64,000 nt of DNA from Hoeflea sp038900095 (GTDB taxonomy: Bacteria; Pseudomonadota; Alphaproteobacteria; Rhizobiales; Rhizobiaceae). The stretch is taken from assembly GCF_038900095.1 (NCBI RefSeq), contig NZ_JBBMQQ010000012.1:47210-111209 (forward strand), read 5' to 3'. Shown here piece after piece: positions 1 through 11,838 of this stretch (position 1 is the first letter of the stretch; each line of letters begins with the position of its first letter). The translations under genes were made by a program, and so were the position numbers. The notes beneath the pieces are model-generated. The model was given only the letters and a program-made list of their open reading frames with translations. It made no database searches and had not been told where the DNA came from.

Positions 1-1
1 T

Positions 2-1042
2 ACCTGGGGCGTCATCGACCGGTTGCTGGATGAACCCGACATCGAGCTTGAGGGAATTTCAGGCACCAGCGCCGGCGCCGTCAACGCGGTTGTTCTGGCG
101 AACGGGCTGATGGAGGCCGGACGCATTGGCGGACAGGCGGCGCTGGAGGATTTCTGGCGCCGGTCCAGCCGCGGCGGGTCGGTCTGGTCGCCGGTCAGGC
201 CCCTGCCGCACGGGGTAATTCCGGGCATGGAGTTCCTGTCGGCCGCCACCTTCGCAGCACTCGACACGATGACGCGCACCTTCTCGCCCTACGAGTTCAA
301 CCCGTTCGACATCAATCCGCTGCACGACCTTCTGACGGAAAGTGTCGATTTCGATGCGCTGAGGGAGCATTGCCACACCAAACTGTTCCTCAGCGCCACC
401 AATGTGCGCAGCGGGCGGGTTCGCGTGTTCGAAACCCGCGAAGTCAGCGCCGACGTGGTGATGGCCTCGGCCTGCCTGCCGTTCCTGTTCAAGGCGGTCG
501 AGATCGACGGCGAATTTTACTGGGATGGCGGCTATGTCGGCAATCCGTCGCTGTTTCCGTTCTTCTACAATTGCGAAAGCCGCGACGTGATGATCGTGCA
601 CATCAATCCGATGGAGCGGAACGACGTGCCGAAGACAGCCCCCGACATCCTCAACAGGATCAACGAGATCTCGTTCAATTCGTCGCTGATCGACGAGATG
701 CGGGCCATCAATTTCGTCACCCGGCTGATCGAACAGGATTGGCTCAAGGACGAGTACAAGAACCGGCTGCGCCATATCCTGGTGCATTCCGTGCGCGCCG
801 ACGAGGCTTTGCTCGACCTTCCGGTCTCCTCGAAATACGACGTGCGCTGGTCATTCCTGACGGAATTGCGCGACCGTGGCCGGCTCGAAGCGGATCGTTG
901 GCTGGAAGCCAACCGCGACGCTCTTGGCGAACGATCGACGGTCGATCTGGAAAGCCAGTATCTCGGATTGCCCGGACCACGCCAAAAAGATGGCAGCCAG
1001 ACAAGGGATGCATCGGCATTGGCTGAAAGCGGAAGCGATTGA
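2..1042 (+). CDS. Patatin-like phospholipase (5' end cut by window edge)
   Basis: A patatin-family acyl hydrolase expected to release fatty acids from lipids. The frame is open from base 2 with no start codon, so the N terminus (including the usual GGG oxyanion-hole motif) lies outside the window. The nucleophile elbow GTSAG is at about bases 62-76 and the catalytic Asp is in WDGGYVGNP near base 527, so the Ser-Asp dyad is intact. The C-terminal part is helical and charged. It ends about 100 bases before xdhA and is probably a separate transcription unit. It could be a PHB-granule-associated or membrane-lipid enzyme; substrate cannot be told. Confidence 0.88.
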   Translation, partial: TWGVIDRLLDEPDIELEGISGTSAGAVNAVVLANGLMEAGRIGGQAALEDFWRRSSRGGSVWSPVRPLPHGVIPGMEFLSAATFAALDTMTRTFSPYEFNPFDINPLHDLLTESVDFDALREHCHTKLFLSATNVRSGRVRVFETREVSADVVMASACLPFLFKAVEIDGEFYWDGGYVGNPSLFPFFYNCESRDVMIVHINPMERNDVPKTAPDILNRINEISFNSSLIDEMRAINFVTRLIEQDWLKDEYKNRLRHILVHSVRADEALLDLPVSSKYDVRWSFLTELRDRGRLEADRWLEANRDALGERSTVDLESQYLGLPGPRQKDGSQTRDASALAESGSD

Positions 1043-1141
1043 CCGGCTTTGCCTGAAACTGTTGCTCGCGCATATCGCTCTTTCGCCCGGCAGCATAGTG
1101 AGTTAGCTTTTGTCCAATTGGTTCAAAATTGCAGAGGTGAC

Positions 1142-2622
<1,481 letters not shown>

Positions 2623-2626
<4 letters not shown>

Positions 2627-5013
2627 AAATGGACACATCAACTCCACGCAGCCGGACCGAGATTTCAGGCGGAGCCCATTCGCCGCGCAAACACGATTCC
2701 GCCCACAAGCATGTCACCGGCAGCGCCGACTATATCGACGACATGCCGGAACCCGCAGGCACCCTGCACTGCTATCTCGGCCTCACCGACCGGGCGCACG
2801 CGAAGATCACCTCGCTCGATCTCGATGCGGTGCGCTCATCCGAAGGTGTGGTGGCGGTGCTGACCGGCGCCGATGTGCCCGGCAGCAACGACATTTCACC
2901 CAGCGGGCTTGACGACGAGCCGGTGCTGGCAACCGGCAAGGTGCTGTTTCACGGCCAGCCGGTATTCGCCGTCATCGCCGAAACCCGCGACCTGGCGCGC
3001 CGCGCCGCCAAGCGGGCAGTGATCGGTTACGAGGACCTGCCGCATGTCACCGACGTGCGCGCGGCGATGGACGCCGGTTATCCGCTGGTGACCGAGCCCC
3101 TGAAGCTCGAACGCGGCGACATTGATGCCGGTCTTGCCGCCGCTCCGCTCCGGCTCAAGGGCGAGATGCGGATTGGCGGTCAGGACCATTTCTATCTTGA
3201 AGGCCATATTGCCTTCGCCATTCCCGGCGAGGATGACGAGGTCACCGTCTGGTCATCGACGCAGCACCCGAGCGAGGTGCAACACATGGTGGCGCATGCG
3301 CTCGGCACGGTGTCGAACGCAGTCACGGTGCAGGTGCGGCGCATGGGCGGCGGCTTTGGCGGCAAGGAGACCCAGTCGAACCAGTTTGCGGCCATTGCCG
3401 CAATTGCGGCGAAGAAGCTGAACCGGCCGGTCAAGATCAGGCCGGACCGGGACGATGACATGGTGATCACCGGCAAACGGCACGATTTCGTCGTCGACTA
3501 CGATGTAGGCTACGACAAGAACGGCATCATTCATGCCGTCGATGCGAGTTTTGCGGCACGTTGCGGTTTTTCGTCCGACCTGTCGGGTCCGGTGACCGAC
3601 CGGGCGCTGTTTCATGCCGACAACTGCTACTACTACAAGGATGTGCGGCTGATCTCGAAACCGATGATGACCAACACAGTCTCCAACACCGCCTTCCGTG
3701 GTTTTGGCGGCCCCCAGGGCATGCTCGGCGGCGAACGGATGATCGAGGAAATCGCCTATGCGCTGGGGCGTGATCCGCTGGAAATCCGCAAGGCCAATTT
3801 CTACGGCGGATCCGATGATCCCGAGGGCCGCAATGTGACGCCTTACCACCAGAAGGTGGAAGACAATATCATCGCCAGGATCGTCGAGGATCTCGAAACC
3901 TCGTCCGATTACCAGGCCCGCCGTGCGGAAATCATCGATTTCAACGAAAACAGCCCGGTGGTGCGCCGCGGCATCGCGCTGACGCCGGTGAAGTTCGGCA
4001 TCTCGTTTACCGCGACCTGGTACAATCAGGCCGGAGCACTGGTGCACATCTACCAGGACGGGTCGATCCATCTCAACCATGGCGGCACCGAAATGGGCCA
4101 GGGGCTCAACACCAAGGTGGCGCAGGTTCTGGCGGAAGAATTCCAGGTTGATCTCGACACCATCCGGATCACGGCCACAACCACCGGCAAGGTTCCCAAC
4201 ACCTCGGCCACCGCGGCCTCCTCGGGCACCGACCTCAACGGCATGGCGGCCGCCAATGCGGCACAGCAGATCAAGACACGGCTGGTGTCGTTTGCCGCTG
4301 AAAAGTTCAACATTCCCGAAGACCAGGTGGCGTTCGAGCCCAACCATGTCCGGGTGGGCAACGAATTGCTGCCGTTCGGGGACTTCATCAAGCTTGCCTA
4401 TCAGGAGCGGGTTCAGCTTTCGGCGGCGGGCTTCTACAAGACGCCTGACATTCACTGGGACCGTGCCAGCGGCAAGGGCCGGCCATTCTACTATTTCGCC
4501 TACGGCGCGGCCATCTCGGAAGTCTCGGTCGACACGCTGACCGGCGAATACCAGGTCGACCGGGTCGACGTGCTGCACGACACCGGCCGCTCGCTCAACC
4601 CGGCGCTGGATATCGGCCAGATCGAAGGCGCCTTCGTGCAGGGCATGGGCTGGCTGACCACGGAAGAATTGTGGTGGGACGACAAGGGCCGGCTCAGGAC
4701 CCATGCGCCGTCGACCTACAAGATCCCGCTGGCATCCGACCGGCCGAAGATCTTCAACGTCAGGCTGGCCGACTGGGCTGAAAACCGCGAACCGACAATC
4801 AGGCGCTCGAAGGCCGTGGGCGAACCGCCCTTCATGCTGCCGATCTCGGTGCTCGAGGCGCTCGGCATGGCCGTTGCCTCGATTGCCGATTACCAGGTTT
4901 CGCCACGGCTTGACGCACCGGCAACGCCAGAGCGGGTGTTGATGGCGGTGGAACGGCTGAAGACCATGGTCGCTGATGCCGAGATGTCCGGAGAGGATGG
5001 GGCGGACGCCTGA
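2623..5013 (+). CDS. xdhB: Xanthine dehydrogenase molybdenum-binding subunit
   Basis: The catalytic subunit, binding the molybdopterin cofactor. The start is taken at the ATG overlapping the xdhA stop at 2623; a second ATG lies two codons later. About 796 residues, near the usual 780. The motif RRMGGGFGGKETQ near 3336 contacts the cofactor, TAFRGFGGPQGM near 3690 carries the substrate-binding Arg, and KAVGEPPFMLP near 4810 holds the catalytic base Glu. The stop overlaps the xdhC start by one base (TGATG). The three genes form one tight operon. Confidence 0.97.
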
Positions 5014-5843
5014 TGGCACGGCTTGACGGCTTTCGCGACTTTGCCGCCCTCGCCCGTGGGGGCGGTTTCGTGCTGGTCAGGGTGATTGAAGCCAAGGGAT
5101 CCACCCCGCGCAACATCGATGCGTGGATGCTGGTATCCGCAGACCGGAGCTTCGGCACCATCGGCGGCGGCAGGCTGGAACTCGAGGCCATCGAGCGCGC
5201 CCGCGACGTACTGGCAGGCGCCACCGCCGACAAGATGGCGCTGCCGCTGGGGCCGGCGATCGGGCAATGCTGCGGCGGGCATGTGACGCTGTCCTTCGAG
5301 ATCATTCCCCCTGCCCGGTTCGGCGAGATCGAGGCCATGCTCAAGACGGAGGACGCAAGCGATCCCGAAGTCTGGCTGTTCGGCGGCGGCCATGTCGGCC
5401 GGGCGCTGGCAAATGCGCTGCTGCTGTTGCCGGTCAGGGTGCATGTGGCCGAAACCCGGCAAGAAGAACTCGATCTGACGCCAGCCGGCGCCGAACGGCA
5501 TCTGACTGTCCTGCCGGAGAGCCTGGTGACAGACATGGCGCCGGGAAGTGCGGTGATCGTGCTGACCCACGATCACGCGCTGGATTTCCTGATCGTTTCG
5601 GCAGCGCTGGCGCGCGATGACCTTGCCCAGATCGGCATGATCGGTTCCGGCACCAAGCGGGCCACATTCGAGCATCAGTTCATCCGCGAAGGCGGCGACA
5701 AGGCGAGGCTTTCGAAACTGGTGTGCCCGATCGGACGCAAGATCGCCGACAAGCGGCCCGAGGTGATCGCCGCGACGGTCGCGGCCGATATCATCGCGGC
5801 GCTGGCAGAGTGGCGGGCAGCCAGCCCTCAGGCGTTGTCCTGA
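5013..5843 (+). CDS. xdhC: Xanthine dehydrogenase accessory protein XdhC
   Basis: An XdhC/CoxI-family protein that binds sulfurated molybdenum cofactor and hands it to XdhB. The 276 residues show the N-terminal XdhC/CoxI domain (EAKGSTPRNIDAWM, then GTIGGGRLE and GQCCGGHV) and a C-terminal Rossmann-like domain (WLFGGGHVGRAL; IGMIGSGTKRATF). It starts on the last base of xdhB, indicating coupling. Its final 16 bases overlap the 3' end of the convergent GMC oxidoreductase gene. Confidence 0.96.
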   Translation: MARLDGFRDFAALARGGGFVLVRVIEAKGSTPRNIDAWMLVSADRSFGTIGGGRLELEAIERARDVLAGATADKMALPLGPAIGQCCGGHVTLSFEIIPPARFGEIEAMLKTEDASDPEVWLFGGGHVGRALANALLLLPVRVHVAETRQEELDLTPAGAERHLTVLPESLVTDMAPGSAVIVLTHDHALDFLIVSAALARDDLAQIGMIGSGTKRATFEHQFIREGGDKARLSKLVCPIGRKIADKRPEVIAATVAADIIAALAEWRAASPQALS

Positions 5844-7444
5844 AGCACCAGTTCAGACGCCCGCCAGCCGGTGGCGATGGCCGCGGCATTGGTGTTGCCG
5901 GTGACGATGTTGGGGAAGATCGAGCAATCGACGACCCGCAAGCCCTCGAGCCCGTGAACGCGCAATCTCGCATCGACAACCGATGTCGCCGGATCCGGGC
6001 CCATGCGGCAGGTGGCGACCGGGTGATAGACCGTTCCGGAGCGGCGGCGGAAATCATCGATCAGCGCCTCGTCGCTCAGGATCTCCGGTCCCGGCAGCAA
6101 TTCCGCCTCGACGCAATCGGCCAGCGGCCTGGCGGCGGCCATCGCGCGCACGGCCTTGCCGGTCGCCAGCATTTCGGCGATGTCGTCTTCATGGGAGAGC
6201 GCGTTGGGGGTAATCCGCGGCGGCTCTGACGGGTCGGCGGAGCGGATCATGATCTCGCCCCGGCTCTTCGGACGGCAATTTGACCAGCCGATGGAAAATC
6301 CCGGCCAGGGATCGGGGCTGAGGATCGGGCGCTCGCCGGGCCGTGGAATGACGGTCGAGAATGCCTGGAAATAGAGCTGCATGTTGGGCCGCACACGATC
6401 CGGCGAAGTGCGGATGAAGCCGCCGGCCTGGTTGAGGCTGACAGACAACGGCCCATCGCGGAACAGCAGGTAACGCAAGCCCGCCGAAAGCTTGCCCCAC
6501 CAGGGCCCGAGCTGCTGATTGATGGTCGGACAATTGGCGCGATAGGTGTAATTGATGCCGATGTGATCCTCGAGATTGCGCCCGACATTGGGATTGTCGA
6601 TGCGAACATCGATGCCGAGACCCTTGAGGTGATCGGCCGGACCTATGCCTGCCAGCTGCAGAAGCTGGGGCGAGTTGACCGAACCGCCACTGAGTATCAC
6701 TTCGCGCCCGGCATTGACCTCCGTCTTCTTGCCATTGCGGCTGTAGGTGACGCCGGTCACGCGTGTGCCGTCAAAGGTCAGGCCGGTGACCTGTGCATGG
6801 GTAATCACCCTGAGATTGGGCCGCTTCATCGCCGGGCGCAGAAATGCCCGCGCCGCAGACAAGCGGCGTCCTCCGTGAATGGTAAACTCGAACAGGCCGA
6901 CGCCATCCTGGCTTTCTCCGTTGAAATCCGGATTGAGCGGCAGGCCTACCGCCTGGGCGGACTGGAACCACTTGCGGGTCAGGTGATGGGTTGTCTTGCC
7001 GGGCACGAAGAGCTTGAGCCGCCCGTTGCGACCACGAATGGCATCATCGCCGACAAGGGCGCATTCGACATCGCGGAAGGCGGCGAACATCTCGTCGGCA
7101 CCCCAACCCGGATTTCCGGCATCGCGCCAGTCGTCAAAGTCGGCGCGGTGTCCGCGTACCCAGACCATGGCATTGATGGAGGAGGAGCCGCCGAGAACCC
7201 GGCCCCGCGGCCAGTGATCGACATTTCCAGCCAGTCCCGGATCGGGCTCCGCGCGGTACATCCAGTTGACCTTCGGATCAAAGAAGGTCTTGCCGTAGCC
7301 CAGCGGCATCTGAACGAAAAAGCGCCGGTCGTCACCGCCGGCCTCGAGCACCAGAACCTTGTGACGGCCGGAAGCCGACAGGCGTTCGGCCATGACGCAA
7401 CCGGACGAACCGGCGCCGATGATGATGAAGTCCGGATTGTCCAT
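5828..7444 (-). CDS. GMC-family oxidoreductase (choline dehydrogenase-like)
   Basis: A FAD-dependent alcohol dehydrogenase or oxidase of the glucose-methanol-choline family, 538 residues. The chosen ATG at 7444 starts MDNPDFIIIGAGSSG, placing the Rossmann GxGxxG where the family has it; a longer frame upstream adds 43 residues with no family match. The C terminus has the catalytic His in YHPVATCRMG and the Asn in TGNTNAAA. It resembles BetA but lies alone with no betaine genes, so the substrate is open. The gene diverges from the marR-emrAB operon and could share its control region, and it is convergent and overlapping with xdhC. Confidence 0.92.
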   Translation of the reverse strand: MDNPDFIIIGAGSSGCVMAERLSASGRHKVLVLEAGGDDRRFFVQMPLGYGKTFFDPKVNWMYRAEPDPGLAGNVDHWPRGRVLGGSSSINAMVWVRGHRADFDDWRDAGNPGWGADEMFAAFRDVECALVGDDAIRGRNGRLKLFVPGKTTHHLTRKWFQSAQAVGLPLNPDFNGESQDGVGLFEFTIHGGRRLSAARAFLRPAMKRPNLRVITHAQVTGLTFDGTRVTGVTYSRNGKKTEVNAGREVILSGGSVNSPQLLQLAGIGPADHLKGLGIDVRIDNPNVGRNLEDHIGINYTYRANCPTINQQLGPWWGKLSAGLRYLLFRDGPLSVSLNQAGGFIRTSPDRVRPNMQLYFQAFSTVIPRPGERPILSPDPWPGFSIGWSNCRPKSRGEIMIRSADPSEPPRITPNALSHEDDIAEMLATGKAVRAMAAARPLADCVEAELLPGPEILSDEALIDDFRRRSGTVYHPVATCRMGPDPATSVVDARLRVHGLEGLRVVDCSIFPNIVTGNTNAAAIATGWRASELVLQDNA

Positions 7445-7591
7445 AAACTGCTCTTTGCGCCGACCGGTTGTTGCCCAAGCGTTGTCACATTTGCTGCATG
7501 CGATCAACGGATTTGCAACGCCACCGGATGGCCATTGGGCGACATCGGCCGGGATCATCAACGCACTGTTCACGCTTTGAGACCCGGGGAC

Positions 7592-7619
7592 ATGCTTGTT
7601 TAATAAGCATGCTTATAAT
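7592..7619. promoter_or_regulatory. Candidate MarR operator overlapping a TATAAT -10 box
   Basis: A perfect 14-base palindrome ATAAGCATGCTTAT occupies 7603-7616. An additional ATGCTT at 7592 makes a second inverted pair with AAGCAT at 7605. TATAAT at 7614-7619 overlaps the right arm and lies 11 bases before the marR start codon. Palindromes of this size overlapping the promoter are typical of MarR autorepression. Binding is inferred, not shown. Confidence 0.6.
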
Positions 7620-7630
7620 ATGGGTAGCTT

Positions 7631-8107
7631 ATGAAAAACACAGGCATCGACCAGTTGGGCTTCCTGATCCACGACGTGGGGCGGCTGTTGCGCAAGAATT
7701 TCGAGAAGCGCGGCCATGAACATGGCCTGTCCTCTGCGCAGTGGCGTTTGCTGGTCCGGGTGGTTCGCGAACAAAACCCCACCCAGGCGCGGCTGGCGGA
7801 GCTGATGGAAATCGAACCGATCAGCGTCTCGCGCCTGATCGACCGGATGGAACAGGGCGGATGGGTCAGGCGCTGTGCGCATGAAACCGACCGCCGGGTG
7901 AACCGGGTGGTTCCCACCGACAAGAGCCTTGCCGCCTATTCCACCATCAAGGCGGTGGCGGGTGAAGTCTTCGAGGAAGCCTTGACCGGTGTGGGTGAAG
8001 AGCAGCGTCAGGCGCTGATGTCGGCACTTGTCACCATGGTCGACAACCTTTCGTCAGACGAGACAACAACGACGCATTCCAACGTTGAGAAACAGGCGGC
8101 ATCATGA
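7631..8107 (+). CDS. MarR-family transcriptional regulator
   Basis: A 158-residue winged-helix regulator. The wHTH core runs about residues 30-100: LSSAQWRLLVRVVREQNPTQ, then LAELMEIEPISVSRLIDRM as the recognition region, and the wing with DRRVNRV. It is the first gene of an operon with a membrane-fusion protein and an MFS pump (ATGA overlap with the next gene), the standard arrangement in which a MarR repressor is released by the pump substrate. The palindrome just upstream is the probable site of autoregulation. Confidence 0.92.
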   Translation: MKNTGIDQLGFLIHDVGRLLRKNFEKRGHEHGLSSAQWRLLVRVVREQNPTQARLAELMEIEPISVSRLIDRMEQGGWVRRCAHETDRRVNRVVPTDKSLAAYSTIKAVAGEVFEEALTGVGEEQRQALMSALVTMVDNLSSDETTTTHSNVEKQAAS

Positions 8108-9201
8108 GTTCCCAGACAAACCCGAGCGAAGCACCGGCTCAGGCAGCCCCCGCACCTTCGAAATTTCGCCGCAACGTGCTGATGCTGCTGGTGCCCTGCC
8201 TGCTTATTGGTGGGGGCCTTTATGTCTGGATCACCGGCGGGCGCTTTGAGGAAACCGAAAATGCCAACATGCGGCTGGCGCGGATCAGCATCGCCAGCGA
8301 GATCGCCGGCCGCGTTGTCAGCGTCAACGTCTCGGAAAACGTCGCGGTGAAGAAAGGCGATGTGCTGTTCCAAGTTGACCCGGAACCGCTTCAGATCGCT
8401 CTCAACCAGGCCAATGCCGCGGTGGAAAGCGCGCGACTGAATGTCATCGAGCTCAAGGCGGCCTACAGTCAGGCCTTGACGCAGGAGCGGATTGCCGCGG
8501 ACGACGCGGCTTTTTACCAGGATACGTTCGACCGGCAGAAGGCGCTGACCGCCAAGGGTGTGGCGACGAACTCCTCACTCGACGACGCCCGCCACACCGC
8601 GCAGAAGGCGGCACAAGGTCTTGTCGCTGCCAAGCAGGCGGTTGCAACGGCGCAGGCAGCGCTTGCCGACAGCCTCAACGGCGAAATTGATGATCACCCG
8701 ATGGTGGTGGCGGCGAAAGCCGCACGCGACAAGGCCGCCTACAATCTTTCCGTCGCCACTGTGCGCGCACCGGCGGACGGTCTGGTCTACCAGGCATCGT
8801 CCTTCCGTCCGGGTGAGTATGTCACGCCCGGCGCGGCGCTGTTTACCATTGTCGAGACCACAGATCCGTGGATCGACGCCAATTTCAAGGAACCGCAACT
8901 TGCGCACATGAAACCCGACCAGCCGGCGGAAGTGGTCTTCGATCTTTACCCGGACCGGACCTTCAAGGCGAAGGTGGACTCGATCGGCGCAGGCACCGGC
9001 GCGGAATTCTCCCTGCTTCCCGCACAGAACGCCACCGGCAACTGGGTCAAGGTCACCCAACGGATTCCGGTCCGGATCAAGCTCGACAATCCCGAGGCCA
9101 GGATCCTGGCGCGTTCAGGGCTGAGCGCCACCGTGACCGTGGACACCGGCGCGAGCCGCAGCTTCGGTGACCTGTTCAGCAGCGCCAAGGCTGCCGAGTA
9201 A
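8104..9201 (+). CDS. emrA: HlyD/EmrA-family membrane-fusion protein of efflux pump
   Basis: The periplasmic adaptor of a tripartite drug efflux pump. The 365 residues have one N-terminal membrane anchor at about 22-42, a split lipoyl/barrel-sandwich domain (ISIASEIAGRVVSVNVSENVAVKKGD near 62-85 and TVRAPADGLVYQ near 222), a coiled-coil hairpin between them (about 95-215), and a C-terminal beta-barrel. It starts inside the marR stop (ATGA). The symbol follows the pairing with an EmrB-type pump; the exported compound is unknown. Confidence 0.9.
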   Translation: MSSQTNPSEAPAQAAPAPSKFRRNVLMLLVPCLLIGGGLYVWITGGRFEETENANMRLARISIASEIAGRVVSVNVSENVAVKKGDVLFQVDPEPLQIALNQANAAVESARLNVIELKAAYSQALTQERIAADDAAFYQDTFDRQKALTAKGVATNSSLDDARHTAQKAAQGLVAAKQAVATAQAALADSLNGEIDDHPMVVAAKAARDKAAYNLSVATVRAPADGLVYQASSFRPGEYVTPGAALFTIVETTDPWIDANFKEPQLAHMKPDQPAEVVFDLYPDRTFKAKVDSIGAGTGAEFSLLPAQNATGNWVKVTQRIPVRIKLDNPEARILARSGLSATVTVDTGASRSFGDLFSSAKAAE

Positions 9202-9223
9202 ACCGGCACCGGGAACCAGGACA

Positions 9224-10756
9224 ATGAGCACCACCGACGAACCCGGGCACAATGTGCCGCATCGGGGCCTGATCACCATTTCGATCATGCTCGCGACCAT
9301 CATGCAGGTGCTCGACACGACGATTGCCAATGTGGCGTTGCCGTCGATGACCGGCGACCTCGAGGCCTCGCAGGACACCATCACCTGGGTGCTGACATCG
9401 TATATCGTGGCCGCGGCGATCATGACGCCGGTCACCGGATGGCTGGCGGACCGGTTTGGCCGGCGGCAATTGTTCCTGACCACCATTGTCGGTTTCACCG
9501 CCACCTCGATGGCCTGCGGACTGGCGCCGAGTCTTGAAACGATGGTGCTGTTTCGCATCCTGCAGGGCCTGTTCGGCGCGGCCATCGTGCCCTTGTCACA
9601 GACCTTCCTGCTCGACATCAATCCGAAGGAGCGCCACGGCCAGGCCATGGCGATCTGGGGGGCGGGCATCATGGTCGGCCCGATCATCGGCCCGACGCTG
9701 GGCGGATGGCTCACCGAAACGCTGAACTGGCGCTGGGTGTTCTTCATCAATCTGCCGGTCGGCATCGTCGCATTCATGGGCAGTGCGGCCTATCTGCCGG
9801 ACATCGCGAAACGCGTGCGCCGGTTCGATTTCTTCGGCTTCGCCATGCTCTCGCTCGGCGTCGGTGCGTTGCAGCTGATGCTCGACCGCGGTGGCGAGGT
9901 CGACTGGTTTTCGGCGTGGGAAATCTGGATCGAGCTAGGCTTGTCAATTACCGGAATCTGGATTTTCGTGGTGCATCTGGCCACGGCAAACGATCCGTTC
10001 GTCGACCCGAAAATCTTCGCCGACCGCAACTTTGTCACCGGCCTGATCCTGATTTTCATCGTCGGCATCGTGCTGCTGGCGAGCCTGGCGCTGCTGCCGC
10101 CGATGCTCTCACGCGTCTTCGGATACTCCACCATCACCACCGGGCTGGTTATGGCGCCGCGCGGTGTGGGAACCATGATCTCGATGATCCTGGTCGGGAG
10201 GCTGGTGCGCATTGTCGACCCGCGTTACCTGGTGATCACGGGGCTCCTGCTGACCGCGGCTTCACTTTACCTGATGACCGGGTTCTCGCCGCAGATGGAC
10301 AGCTGGCCGGTGATCTCGACCGGCATCATCCAGGGGCTGGGGCTGGGGCTTGTGTTCGTACCGCTATCGGCCATTGCGTTCGCGACACTTGAAGTGCGCT
10401 ACCGCACCGATGCTGCAAGCCTGTTCAGCCTGGTGCGCAACCTGGGATCATCCATCGGCATTTCGGTGGTCACGCTGTACCTGACGCGCAGCGTCCAGAT
10501 CAATCACTCGGAACTCGGCGCCTTCATCAATCCGTTCAATCCGGTTCTCAAGAATCTGCTGCCGGGATCGACGTCCAACCCCGCCGTGCTGCAAACCCTT
10601 GATGCGCTGGTCAACCAGCAGTCGCTGATGATTTCCTACAACAACGACTTCAAGCTGATGATGATGGTGACGCTGGTCGCGATTCCGCTGGCGCTGCTGT
10701 TGCGCGCGCCGAAAGCCGCGCCTGCGGCGGCAGTTGCCGCAGCGCATATGGATTGA
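9224..10756 (+). CDS. emrB: DHA2-family MFS efflux pump, EmrB-type
   Basis: A proton-driven drug exporter of 510 residues with about 14 membrane helices. The ATG at 9224 (MSTTDEPG) is used because the first helix with the DHA2 signature LDTTIANVALPSM follows at about residue 30. WLADRFGRR is the conserved loop 2-3 motif A. It lies 22 bases after emrA in the same operon. The C-terminal 15 residues are Ala-rich. A short perfect stem (GCCCG-CAA-CGGGC) lies 28 bases after the stop, but has no T run. Confidence 0.92.
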   Translation: MSTTDEPGHNVPHRGLITISIMLATIMQVLDTTIANVALPSMTGDLEASQDTITWVLTSYIVAAAIMTPVTGWLADRFGRRQLFLTTIVGFTATSMACGLAPSLETMVLFRILQGLFGAAIVPLSQTFLLDINPKERHGQAMAIWGAGIMVGPIIGPTLGGWLTETLNWRWVFFINLPVGIVAFMGSAAYLPDIAKRVRRFDFFGFAMLSLGVGALQLMLDRGGEVDWFSAWEIWIELGLSITGIWIFVVHLATANDPFVDPKIFADRNFVTGLILIFIVGIVLLASLALLPPMLSRVFGYSTITTGLVMAPRGVGTMISMILVGRLVRIVDPRYLVITGLLLTAASLYLMTGFSPQMDSWPVISTGIIQGLGLGLVFVPLSAIAFATLEVRYRTDAASLFSLVRNLGSSIGISVVTLYLTRSVQINHSELGAFINPFNPVLKNLLPGSTSNPAVLQTLDALVNQQSLMISYNNDFKLMMMVTLVAIPLALLLRAPKAAPAAAVAAAHMD

Positions 10757-10809
10757 AGGCAGAAGCCCTAGACCGTCTTCCTGCGCCCGCAACGGGCTGA
10801 AGGGCGATC

Positions 10810-11832
10810 TCAGATTTCGGTGCGACGGCCTGCAGCATCAAATGCGAGGATGCGGGCAGGATCGATTGCCAGACCGACACGGGTGCCGTCGGCGGGCAAT
10901 TGCACCCCGCCATCAATGCGCACGACCAGCTTGTCGCCGGCGGCGGTGACGCCATGCACAAGGGTTTCCGCCCCGAGCGGCTCGCAGAAGGCAACATCGA
11001 AATCGATCAGTCCGGCACCGGGGGCGACCAGATCGATGTGTTCGGGCCTGACACCGATGACAGCGCCGGGATCAAGCGGTCCCCTGCCCGGCCGGATGTC
11101 ATGGCTCAAGACATTCATCGGCGGCGAGCCGATGAAACCGGCAACGAACAGGGTCGCCGGATTGGCGTAGACTTCCAGCGGCGCGCCGACCTGCTCGGCA
11201 ACCCCGGCGTTCATCACGATCATGCGGTCGGCAAGCGTCATCGCCTCAACCTGGTCGTGGGTGACATACATTGCCGTCACACCGAGCTTGCGCTGCAGCG
11301 CCTTGATCTCGAGACGCATCTGCACCCGGAGCTTGGCGTCGAGATTGGACAGCGGCTCGTCAAACAGGAAGACGGCCGGCTTGCGGACGATGGCGCGGCC
11401 CATGGCGACACGCTGGCGCTGGCCACCGGAGAGCTGCCGCGGCTTGCGGTCGAGATAGGGCTCAAGTTCCAGCATCCGCGCGGCTTCATTGACCCTCGCG
11501 AGGATCTCGGCCTTGGGCACATTGGCGATCTTGAGGCCGTAGGCCATATTGTCGAAGACGCTCATGTGCGGGTAGAGCGCATAGTTCTGGAACACCATGG
11601 CGATGTCGCGTTCGCGCGGCTCGAGCTTGTTGACCACCCGGTCGCCGATGTGAATGTCGCCCGAGGTGATGGTCTCGAGGCCGGCGACCATGCGCAGAAG
11701 CGTTGACTTGCCGCAGCCCGAAGGGCCGACGATGACGATGAATTCGCCGTCGCTGATTTCCGCATCGATGCCATGAATGACCTCGGTGCGGCCGTAGCTT
11801 TTTCTGATCGCTTCTAGTTTGATTTCAGCCAT
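10810..11832 (-). CDS. ugpC: sn-glycerol-3-phosphate ABC transporter ATP-binding protein
   Basis: The ATPase of the Ugp importer. The 340 residues carry Walker A GPSGCGKST at about 36-44, the signature LSGGQRQRVAMGRA near 134, Walker B VFLFDEPLSNLD near 155 and the switch His in YVTHDQVEAM. A C-terminal TOBE/regulatory domain follows from about residue 240. It is the last gene of ugpBAEC, six bases after ugpE. MalK/UgpC family membership is certain; the glycerol-3-phosphate assignment rests on ugpB. Confidence 0.93.
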   Translation of the reverse strand: MAEIKLEAIRKSYGRTEVIHGIDAEISDGEFIVIVGPSGCGKSTLLRMVAGLETITSGDIHIGDRVVNKLEPRERDIAMVFQNYALYPHMSVFDNMAYGLKIANVPKAEILARVNEAARMLELEPYLDRKPRQLSGGQRQRVAMGRAIVRKPAVFLFDEPLSNLDAKLRVQMRLEIKALQRKLGVTAMYVTHDQVEAMTLADRMIVMNAGVAEQVGAPLEVYANPATLFVAGFIGSPPMNVLSHDIRPGRGPLDPGAVIGVRPEHIDLVAPGAGLIDFDVAFCEPLGAETLVHGVTAAGDKLVVRIDGGVQLPADGTRVGLAIDPARILAFDAAGRRTEI

Positions 11833-11838
11833 GGGAAT

